Assembly (NCBI GenBank): GCA_051872775.1
Contig: JBJEEE010000085.1
Location: 1 to 8,402 of the forward strand
Origin: UMGS75 sp051872775
GTDB lineage: Bacteria; Bacillota_I; Bacilli_A; ML615J-28; CAG-313
DNA length: 8,402 nucleotides
Direction of reading: 5' to 3'
Shown here: positions 1-5,330 of the stretch, in pieces
Position numbering within the stretch: position 1 is the stretch's first letter
Layout of the letters: each line of letters begins with the position of its first letter
The notes under the pieces: model-generated
Told to the model about the DNA's origin: nothing
What the model saw: the letters and a program-made list of their open reading frames with translations, nothing else
Database searches by the model: none
Made by a program: the position numbers and the translations under genes

Positions 1-321
1 CTTGATGGTATGGCACTACGTGTTCCAACTATCACTGGTTCAGTAGTTGACTTAGTATGGGAACCTGCTCGTCCTGTAACTGTAGAAGAAGTTAATGCTG
101 CTGTTAAAGCTGCTGCAAACGAAACAATCTTCTATACTGAAGATCCAATCGTTTCATCTGACGTTATTGGTCAAACTTGTGGTACATTATTTGATGCTCA
201 ATGCACAAAGATCATGGAAGTAGATGGCAAACAATTAGTTAAAGTTATCGCTTGGTATGATAACGAAATGAGTTATACTTGCCAAATGGTTCGTACTGCA
301 AAATATTTAATTAATAAATAA
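1..321 (+). CDS. gapA: Glyceraldehyde-3-phosphate dehydrogenase, type I, C-terminal part (5' end outside window)
   Basis: This is the last 106 codons of the cytoplasmic glycolytic enzyme that oxidises and phosphorylates glyceraldehyde-3-phosphate to 1,3-bisphosphoglycerate using NAD+. The reading frame is open from base 1 (LDGMALRVPT), so an ATG at base 10 is internal and not the start. Visible family landmarks are the RVPT segment, whose Arg contributes to the phosphate site, followed by TGSVVDL, then SSDVIG, and near the end WYDNEMSYT, whose Asn and Tyr contact the nicotinamide in characterised GAPDHs. The catalytic Cys and the Rossmann domain lie upstream of the window. The C-terminus is of normal length, ending in a helix with VRTAKYL. 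The Cys in YTCQMVRT is a minor variation. The gene ends in TAA and is followed at once by a terminator, so it is the last gene of its transcript. Identification is secure; the choice between gapA and gap as the symbol is conventional. Confidence 0.97.
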   Translation, partial: LDGMALRVPTITGSVVDLVWEPARPVTVEEVNAAVKAAANETIFYTEDPIVSSDVIGQTCGTLFDAQCTKIMEVDGKQLVKVIAWYDNEMSYTCQMVRTAKYLINK

Positions 322-342
322 TAATTAATAATTAATAATATT

Positions 343-380
343 AAATGCATTCTAACTATATAGAATGCATTTTTTTGTTT
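343..380 (+). terminator. Intrinsic terminator of the GAPDH gene
   Basis: A perfect 12-bp inverted repeat (AAATGCATTCTA at 343-354, TAGAATGCATTT at 361-372) encloses a 6-base loop and runs into a T tract at 371-376, continuing TTTTTTGTTT to 380. It starts about 20 bases after the GAPDH stop. It should largely insulate the downstream membrane-protein gene from the highly expressed glycolytic gene. Confidence 0.9.
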
Positions 381-421
381 AAGTTCCATTGTTTCACACA
401 AAATAATATTGAGGTGTCTCT

Positions 422-1462
422 ATGGATCGAATCACAAATAAACTTTTAAAACTATTATTAATATTAGTTTCGTTAATACTCTTTTTTTATCTATTGCCAA
501 AGTTTAAGTCATTTATTAATGCTACCATTGTATTTTTGTTACCCTTTATTTTGGGGTTTACTCTTGCTTTTTTAGTTAATCCCCTTGTTGATTTTTTTGA
601 AAGGTTTAAAATTAAAAGAAGTATTATTGCTATCATTATTCTTATTATATTTATTGGTATTATAACTCTTTTTGTTTATCTAATTGTGCCTATATTAATT
701 AATCAAATTCAAAAATTAATTACAAATCTACCCAATTATTTAGAAAGTTTAGAGAAGATTATCAATCAAATATTAGGTAAACTTAAAATTGAGAATTATA
801 AATTTAACATAACTACATCTAAAATAATGTCATTTATTTATGAAAACAAGCATACAATTATTGATATTTTTACCAAAATTATACAAGGGACTTTTTCCTA
901 TATTGTTATTTTTATTGTTACACCAATATTAATGCTTTATTTCATTATTTATTATCATCAAATTACAACATTTATCAAAAACATATTTCTTAGAAGAAGA
1001 TGGAATAACGCTCTAAGTGCTTTATATGAAATTGCCATAAGTATGCGTTCATATCTTAAAGGGATAGTAATTGTTATGGTGATATTAACAATTCTTAGTA
1101 CATTTGGTTTGATGTTTATTCAGTTAGATTTACCACTATTATGGGGAACTGTCATAGGAATTACGAATATAATCCCTTATATTGGACCATATATTGGGGG
1201 TTCTATTGTCTTAATATTTACTATGAGTACGGTACCACAGCGTTTTTTTTCGGTTTTAATTCTCATTATTTTATTACAATTTATTGAAAGTAATTTTATA
1301 ACTCCACACATGGAAAGTAAAAGCATCAAAACTAATCCGATTTTAGCTATATTTTTTGTTACTTTATTTGGAAAACTATTTGGAATTATAGGTATGTTAA
1401 TGGCAATACCTGTGCTTTCAATTATTCAAATAATTTTTAAAGCAAAAAAATATGTTATTTAG
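422..1462 (+). CDS. AI-2E family transporter (PerM/YtvI-like multi-pass membrane protein)
   Basis: This 346-residue protein has the usual length and layout of the AI-2E transporter family (PF01594). There are paired N-terminal membrane segments (about 8-25 and 32-54), a third at about 67-92, and a long amphipathic middle stretch (about 93-155). A C-terminal membrane bundle follows (about 157-178, 212-234, 238-268, 275-292, 305-340). The family signatures are clear: NIIPYIGPYIGG at 249-260, an E-x5-ITPH-like motif around 289-297 (ESNFITPHME), and a closing GIIGMLMAIPVLSII segment. Characterised members include E. coli TqsA, implicated in autoinducer-2 export, and Na+/H+ antiporters; most are of unknown substrate, so no substrate is assigned here. 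The start is supported by GAGGTG at 411-416, five bases before ATG. It stands alone after the GAPDH terminator, with no convincing promoter in the 40-base gap. It ends in TAG, unlike the TAA of its neighbours. Confidence 0.9.
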   Translation: MDRITNKLLKLLLILVSLILFFYLLPKFKSFINATIVFLLPFILGFTLAFLVNPLVDFFERFKIKRSIIAIIILIIFIGIITLFVYLIVPILINQIQKLITNLPNYLESLEKIINQILGKLKIENYKFNITTSKIMSFIYENKHTIIDIFTKIIQGTFSYIVIFIVTPILMLYFIIYYHQITTFIKNIFLRRRWNNALSALYEIAISMRSYLKGIVIVMVILTILSTFGLMFIQLDLPLLWGTVIGITNIIPYIGPYIGGSIVLIFTMSTVPQRFFSVLILIILLQFIESNFITPHMESKSIKTNPILAIFFVTLFGKLFGIIGMLMAIPVLSIIQIIFKAKKYVI

Positions 1463-1493
1463 TAGGAAATTTTACGAAAAATATGTATAAATC

Positions 1494-1524
1494 ATTTTAC
1501 AAAAAAAAACGAATATGGTATAAT
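1494..1524 (+). promoter_or_regulatory. Sigma-A type promoter with extended -10 for the two-gene membrane unit
   Basis: A -35 TTTACA (1496-1501) is separated by exactly 17 bases from a perfect -10 TATAAT (1519-1524), which is preceded by TGG, giving an extended -10 (TGnTATAAT). The spacer begins with an A tract. Transcription would start near 1531, leaving a leader of about 68 bases before the ATG at 1599. This is the best promoter match in the window and suggests substantial vegetative expression of the pair downstream. Confidence 0.82.
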
Positions 1525-1584
1525 ATATCCGTATTAATATACATATTTATGAAATGTAATATAGATGTAATAATTAAAACAAAC

Positions 1585-1591
1585 AAGGGAG
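1585..1591 (+). promoter_or_regulatory. Ribosome binding site of the first six-helix membrane protein
   Basis: AAGGGAG lies 7 bases before the ATG at 1599. It decides the start among nearby alternatives: an ATG at 1595 and a GTG at 1591 are in other frames and too close to the site. Confidence 0.8.
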
Positions 1592-1598
1592 TGAATGT

Positions 1599-2711
1599 AT
1601 GTTAACAAAAGGACAAAAAATTTACATGTATCTTTGCGCAATAGTTTCAATGCTTATTGCCATAGTTACACTTATACCTTTCCGCACATTACCTTTTATG
1701 TGCACCCTTAGCAATGTAAATGATGTTGTATTTACAGAAATGATTATCAAATATGTAGTCTTTCCAGTAGTTTTAGTAGCTTTATCAATATTTGCTAATG
1801 TAAAAAAATATCAAGAAATCAAAGATGGCTTAGATCGCTCTAAAATTATTAATGTAATGAGCTATTTCCCTCTTATTTCATATTTGGTAGCTATAATTAT
1901 TTCTATTATACATACTCTATCATTTAGTACTGAGCCACTAGGATTTGGTGTTTGGGGCGTAGTAATGATATTGTTAGTAATTTACGTATTCTTAACAATT
2001 CTTACTTTCCATTTTTTATCAAATATCGTAATTCGTTTTGATCGAGTAGGAACCGTTATATTTGATGCTGTTGTAGGCGTAATTATAATTTGTTTCATTT
2101 TAGTTTCATGGCGTACTAATACGACATATTTAAATTTCTTTGCAAATGAAGCATCATATGTCGGACAAGGTGATATTTTATTATTCTGTATTTATGTTTT
2201 AGCATTAGTAGCATTTATTGTTCATTGCTATGCTCTTACAAAACTATTTAAGAAGAATAATCGTAGTATTTATGTTAATCGTGAAATGTTTGAAAGAAAT
2301 TATGATAATATTGTTAAACGTGAATATGAACGTGCTTATAACGATATTTTAGATGACTTTGAAGAATATTTTGCAAATAATTCTGAAGATGAAGAACTTC
2401 AACCAGATACAGTTGAAGAAGAGGAAAAAGAAGATTCTGAAACATTAGAAGTTGAAGAAGTAGAATCTGAGGCAGCTGAAACTGTAGAAGAAAGTAGTAA
2501 AGATACAGTTGATGAAGCAAAAGAAGAAGTTGAAGAAGAAACAGAAGCAGTAGAAACTGTAACATCTGAAGTTGTTGAAGAAAATGATGAAAATCCTAAT
2601 GAAGAAGTAAAAGAGGAAACATCTGAAGAAGCAGCTAAAGAAGTAGAAGCAGAAGCAACAGAAGTTGTAAAAGAAGAAACAGATGTTGAAAAGGAAAACG
2701 GCGAAAAGTAA
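1599..2711 (+). CDS. Uncharacterised six-helix membrane protein with long acidic C-terminal tail
   Basis: I do not recognise this 370-residue protein as a named family. Hydrophobicity by eye gives six membrane segments at about 9-27, 47-67, 88-107, 116-140, 151-170 and 190-215, with no separate signal peptide. A short charged, probably helical segment follows (about 229-258, containing KREYERAYNDIL). The last 110 residues (261-370) are low-complexity and roughly 40 percent Glu, with Val, Thr, Ala and Ser, strongly negative and presumably disordered and cytoplasmic. The membrane core is paralogous to the next gene. Both have Glu-x3-Lys-x4-Pro in helix 2, SYFPL at the start of helix 3 (88-92 here), LTFHFL against LTHFF at the end of helix 4, an Asp early in helix 5 (D156), and KREY after helix 6. 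It is read from the promoter at 1496-1524, and its stop is 22 bases before the next start, so the two form an operon. A role in the envelope or as a scaffold is only a guess; no enzyme motif is visible. Confidence 0.85.
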   Translation: MLTKGQKIYMYLCAIVSMLIAIVTLIPFRTLPFMCTLSNVNDVVFTEMIIKYVVFPVVLVALSIFANVKKYQEIKDGLDRSKIINVMSYFPLISYLVAIIISIIHTLSFSTEPLGFGVWGVVMILLVIYVFLTILTFHFLSNIVIRFDRVGTVIFDAVVGVIIICFILVSWRTNTTYLNFFANEASYVGQGDILLFCIYVLALVAFIVHCYALTKLFKKNNRSIYVNREMFERNYDNIVKREYERAYNDILDDFEEYFANNSEDEELQPDTVEEEEKEDSETLEVEEVESEAAETVEESSKDTVDEAKEEVEEETEAVETVTSEVVEENDENPNEEVKEETSEEAAKEVEAEATEVVKEETDVEKENGEK

Positions 2712-2716
2712 GCGTA

Positions 2717-2736
2717 GAAAGGAAATAAATATTATG
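2717..2736 (+). promoter_or_regulatory. Ribosome binding site and start codon of the second six-helix membrane protein
   Basis: GAAAGGA at 2717-2723 lies 10 bases before the ATG at 2734. The frame is also open from an ATG at 2683, which overlaps the end of the preceding gene. That longer start would add a 17-residue Lys/Arg-rich N-terminus, has no comparable binding site, and breaks the match to the paralogue, which begins MLTKG against MLNDR here. The 2734 start is preferred. Confidence 0.8.
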
Positions 2737-5089
2737 TTAAATGATCGTGAAAAAAAATCAATGTTTATTATTAGTATGATTTCCATCGTTTTTGCCATGG
2801 TTATCGCTGTTCCTTGGGGTGTTAAAGATGTTCTTACAGCCGAAATAGTTGTCAAAGTTTGGGTTTTGCCTCTTCTTGGTTTAGTATTATATTTACTAAA
2901 TTTAAATTCAAAATATCGCAATTATCGACCATCAGTTAGATATACTACAGTTACAAGTTATTTCCCATTATTTACCATTGCTTTTGCATCACTTGCTAAT
3001 GCATTATTAATGCTTGTAAGATCAACTCGTCCATTTGCCTCAAATATGTCATGGTTATGGATGGTTATCTTTGTAGCTGGTTTATTTGTTGCAGTTGGTT
3101 TATTAACTCATTTCTTTTATAAAGCAGTTATCGTTTTTAGCAAAAATGAATCAATGTTAATTGATGCTTTACTTGCCGTATTATATTTAGGTGTTTTATT
3201 CTTAACAAGTAGTATTGCTAATCGCTATCATGGACTTGAGGTTGCTTTTGAAAACACATCAGTATTATTAATTATTACTCCTATTGTCTTAGGTCTATTG
3301 ATTGCAGCTGTACAAGTATTGTCACTTGTTCGTTTGTACATTTCTAATCCTGAATATTCAGTTGAATCTAAAAAAGCTTTAATTGAAGAGTTTATGGCAT
3401 TACATAAACGTGAATATGACTATGCAGAAAATCATTTATTAAAATCTCTATATACATATTCTAAAGAACAACTTGGTATTGAGGATATTAAACCAGAAAC
3501 ATTGGCTCAACTTGAAGAAGAAAAAGCAAGTCTTGAAGCTAAGATTGCTGAATTAGAAGAAAAACTTTCAGAAGAAACTGAATCTGAAGAAGAACAATTA
3601 AATAGAGAACAACTTCTTGATTTACAAGAAAGACTTGCTCAATTACAAGTTGTACTTGGTGAAGTTCAAGTTCAATGTCTTTCTCAAGAGAATGCTTTAA
3701 AAGAACAAAAGAATGAAGTTGAAGAAGAAGTTGCTCATCTTGAAGAAGNNNNNNNNNNNNNNNNNNNNNNNNNNNNNNNNNNNNNNNNNNNNNNNNNNNN
3801 NNNNNNNNNNNNNNNNNNNNNNNNNNNNNNNNNNNNNNNNNNNNNNNNAAAGAAAAGCATTAGAAGAAGAAAAATCTTCATTAGAAGAAGAAAGAAAAGC
3901 ATTAGAAGAAGAAAAATCTTCATTAGAAGAAGAAAGAAAAGCATTTGAAGAAGAAAAATCTTCATTAGAAGAAGAAAGAAAAGAACTTGAAGAAGAAAAA
4001 TCTTCATTAGAAGAAGCAAGAAAAGAACTTGAAGAAGAAAAATCTTCATTAGAAGAAGCAAGAAAAGCACTAGAAGAAGAAAAATCTTCATTAGAAGAGG
4101 AACAAGCTAGTTTCCAAAAAGAAAAAGATGAGTATGTTCCACAAGTCGTTGAAGTTCCTGTTCCTCAAGTTGTTGTAGCTCCTAAACCTGAACCAAAACC
4201 AAAACCTGCTAAGGTATTTGTTCCTTCCTTTGATGAGTTAATTGGCTTTGTTAAAGCACAAGGAAATGACATTAATGTTGTTTCGAATGCAAAAAATACT
4301 CAACACAAGTTTATGATTGGTAAGAAACCATTCTTAATTATGCAAAAGACTAATAGCGATTATCGTCTTGTCTTCCTTGCTAAACGTAATTATGCAATGT
4401 CTTTGATTAATAAACTTCCTGGTGCTGTATCAAAACCAACATCTCCAAAAGGTGAAAACTGGTTTAAGATTGTTAATAAAGGTGAATTAGACGCTAATTT
4501 AGTTCAACAAGCAATTGCTAAATCTTATGAGTTTTTAGCAAATCCAGAACCTAAACCAGAACCTAAAGTATTAAAACCTACATTTAACAAATTGGTAAAA
4601 TATGCAGGAAGTCTTCCTGATAAAGAGATTAGACAAGTTGCTAATGCTAAAGGTAATCTTGTTAAATTCTATTTAGGTAAGAAATTATTCCTTGTTGCAC
4701 AATCTACTTCAAGTGATTATCGTATTACTTTCTGTTCTACACCAGAACAAGCATATAATTTAATTGTTAAATATCCAGGTACTGTTGTTAAAGCAACTTC
4801 TCCTAAAGGTGAAGAATGGTTTAAGTTCACTAATAAAGGTGAGTTTGATGAAAAAGAAATTAAAACAATGATTAAACTTGCCGCAAAATACATTGAAGAT
4901 CAAGTTGCTGAAGAATTAAGAATTAAAGAAGAACAAAAAGCAGAAGCTAGACGTTTAAAAGAAGAAGAAAGAGCAAGACAAAAGGCTGAAAGAGAAGCAA
5001 TTAAACTTGCAGAAAAAGAAGCAGCTCGTGCTCGTAAAGAAGCTGAAAAAGCAGAACAATCTGAAAGCGGCGAAGAAAAAGCTGCATAA
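2734..5089 (+). CDS. Uncharacterised membrane-anchored coiled-coil protein with tandem YjbR-like domains (one gene across an assembly gap)
   Basis: This should be read as one gene although the given sequence splits it into two frames at the 100-N gap (3749-3848). The upstream part is 338 codons plus one base; the downstream part resumes with two bases of a codon, then 412 codons to the TAA. The parts join in frame if the missing length is a multiple of three, so the frame change is an artefact of the 100-base placeholder. In order: six membrane segments (residues about 11-30, 37-57, 77-97, 106-126, 143-162, 176-202) paralogous to the preceding gene; a KREY-containing segment (225-228); a Leu/Glu/Lys/Gln coiled coil (about 256-338); the gap; six 14-residue repeats; a Pro/Lys/Val linker; two homologous domains of about 105 residues resembling YjbR/MmcQ (PF04237); and a Lys/Arg/Glu/Ala-rich helical tail. 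The overall fusion is not one I recognise. The membrane anchor and cytoplasmic stalk are well supported, the YjbR relation moderately, and the function is unknown. Confidence 0.8.
3499..3748 (+). other. Coiled-coil region upstream of the gap (within the second membrane-protein gene)
   Basis: Residues about 256-338 are rich in Leu, Glu, Gln and Lys with Leu or Ile at roughly heptad spacing (for example LEEEKASLEAKIAELEEKL and LLDLQERLAQLQVVL). This part has more hydrophobic core positions than the repeats after the gap, so it looks like a true oligomerising coiled coil. It is not made of the 14-residue unit, so the repeat array must begin inside the gap or at its right edge. Confidence 0.75.
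3749..3848. other. Assembly gap, 100 N placeholder
   Basis: Exactly 100 undetermined bases, the customary placeholder for a scaffold gap of unknown length. It abuts the 42-bp tandem repeat, where short reads commonly fail. The true length should be a multiple of three to keep the gene open: one base (G at 3748) on the left and two bases (AA at 3849-3850) on the right would make a GAA codon if nothing else were missing in that triplet. Confidence 0.97.
3851..4102 (+). repeat. 42-bp in-frame tandem repeat, six visible copies (14-residue helical unit RKALEEEKSSLEEE)
   Basis: Six consecutive 42-base units start at 3851, 3893, 3935, 3977, 4019 and 4061. Copies 1 and 2 are identical at the DNA level, as are copies 4 and 5. 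Copy 3 has Phe for Leu at position 4; copies 4 and 5 have Glu-Leu for Ala-Leu at positions 3-4 and end in Ala; copy 6 differs by a CTA and a GAG codon. Each unit is two heptads (RKALEEE, KSSLEEE) with a single Leu per heptad and alternating basic and acidic patches. That pattern suits a long, rigid, charged helix (single alpha helix or weak coiled coil) more than a tightly packed dimer. The array probably continues leftward into the gap, so copy number is a minimum. Confidence 0.93.
4133..4213 (+). other. Pro/Lys/Val-rich linker between repeat stalk and first globular domain
   Basis: The protein segment from YVPQVVEVPVPQ through PKPEPKPKPAK is rich in Pro alternating with Val or Lys, typical of an extended spacer. 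A shorter version of the same motif (NPEPKPEPK, around 4541-4567) separates the two globular domains, which marks the domain edges clearly. Confidence 0.7.
4220..4540 (+). other. YjbR/MmcQ-like domain, first copy (within the second membrane-protein gene)
   Basis: About 105 residues with the order expected for the YjbR fold: an N-terminal helix (FDELIGFVKAQ), beta strands around KFMIGKKPFLIMQ, then YRLVFLAK, a helix (YAMSLINKL), the turn PGAVSKPTSPKGENWFKI with the characteristic Trp, and NKGELD followed by a helix ending SYEFL. It matches the second copy position by position over this core. The assignment rests on remembered family pattern (K/W motif, then G-x-L/F-D, then a SY-type helix), not a search. 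YjbR-type domains are described as having a double-wing fold related to DNA-binding proteins, but no binding activity is shown here. Confidence 0.55.
4577..4894 (+). other. YjbR/MmcQ-like domain, second copy
   Basis: Second copy of the same domain: FNKLVKYAGSL helix, VKFYLGKKLFLVAQ strands, YRITFCSTPEQAYNLI, then PGTVVKATSPKGEEWFKF and NKGEFDEKEIKTMIKLAAKYI. Shared invariant pieces with the first copy are GKK-x-FL, SDYR, PG-x-V-x-K, TSPKGE-x-WFK and NKGE-x-D. The N-terminal helix and the final helix have diverged most, so the duplication is old compared with the 42-bp repeats. Confidence 0.55.
4895..5086 (+). other. Charged helical C-terminal tail of the second membrane protein
   Basis: About 64 residues of Glu/Lys/Arg/Ala (EELRIKEEQKAEARRLKEEE and onward to EKAEQSESGEEKAA) with no hydrophobic heptad core. 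It is probably a solvent-exposed helix with a disordered end. It is mixed in charge, in contrast to the strongly acidic tail of the upstream paralogue. Confidence 0.65.
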
Positions 5090-5099
5090 TTTAAATCGA

Positions 5100-5310
5100 T
5101 AATAAAAGATTAGTATACATATTTATTATGTTTAGAGACTAGTTGTGTGGTGAAAAACTAGATAATAGTATGTAGAAGCTCCTTTTTAGTGGAATTAATC
5201 CTTCCCGGGTAAGCCCGTTAAAGCTTATAGAGGGTGTAATTTATATTACAAATTAGGATGGTACCGCGATTATTAGTCGTTCCTTTACGAAGGGGCGACT
5301 TTTTATTTTT
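5100..5310 (+). promoter_or_regulatory. T-box riboswitch, tRNA-Ala specific (alaS leader)
   Basis: Stem I pairs AAAAG (5104-5108) with CTTTT (5182-5186), TACATA (5116-5121) with TATGTA (5169-5174) and TATTAT (5124-5129) with ATAATA (5162-5167), topped by an AGAGA bulge (5134-5138) and a CTAGTT/AACTAG hairpin with a GGTGAAA-type loop. The internal specifier loop carries GAAGCTC, placing GCU (Ala) at 5178-5180. Two further hairpins are CGGG/CCCG (5206-5217) and TGTAAT/ATTACA (5235-5250). The T-box AGGATGGTACCGCG lies at 5255-5268; its UGGU complements an ACCA tRNA 3' end, fitting tRNA-Ala with discriminator A. Uncharged tRNA-Ala should stabilise the antiterminator (AGGA 5255-5258 with UCCU 5281-5284, GCG 5266-5268 with CGU 5278-5280) and permit transcription of alaS and ruvX. 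Exact leader ends are inferred. Confidence 0.95.
5275..5310 (+). terminator. T-box regulatory terminator of alaS
   Basis: An 11-bp stem (AGTCGTTCCTT 5275-5285 with AAGGGGCGACT 5290-5300, including two G-U pairs) with loop TACG is followed by TTTTTATTTTT. Its left arm contains the bases 5278-5284 that the antiterminator uses, so the two structures exclude each other. It may also serve as the end point of the upstream membrane-protein transcript, which has no terminator of its own before the leader. Confidence 0.93.
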
Positions 5311-5330
5311 ATAGAAAGAGGAAAAAGAAC

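Noticed and set aside
375..410. Promoter for the AI-2E family gene
   Set aside because: TAATAT at 404-409 resembles a -10, but nothing close to a -35 lies at 16-18 bases and the T-rich stretch belongs to the terminator. The gene must have a promoter or depend on readthrough, but I cannot place one.
2314..2921. Two open frames on the minus strand (2314-2565 and 2445-2921)
   Set aside because: They are antisense to the Glu-rich tail. GAA codons read backwards give TTC, and other frames give Leu-rich or Phe-rich nonsense. No ribosome site or family similarity is present.
3713..3748. Separate gene starting at an ATG at 3713
   Set aside because: This ATG is in a shifted frame inside the coiled coil, has no ribosome site, and only appears because the gap alters the frame.
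3849..3948. Continuation of the second membrane protein after the gap in its nominal frame (KKSIRRRKIF repeats)
   Set aside because: This is an out-of-frame reading of the repeat caused by the 100-base placeholder. It stops soon, while the other frame gives a long protein with sensible domains.
3735..4091. Minus-strand open frame across the gap with repeated KIFLL/LLLM units
   Set aside because: It is the antisense shadow of the 42-bp repeat and runs through N bases.
3851..4102. CRISPR-like array
   Set aside because: The repeats are contiguous without spacers, in frame, and code for a regular helical protein.
5062..5090. Promoter for alaS inside the end of the upstream gene (TGAAAG, 17 bases, CATAAT)
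   Set aside because: The spacing would put the start near the T-box 5' end, but both boxes are weak and lie in biased coding sequence.
1538..5126. Shared 13-base string TATACATATTTAT at 1538-1550 and 5114-5126
   Set aside because: One copy is part of T-box stem I and the other sits in an AT-rich leader. At this composition a chance match is likely, and no flanking similarity extends it.
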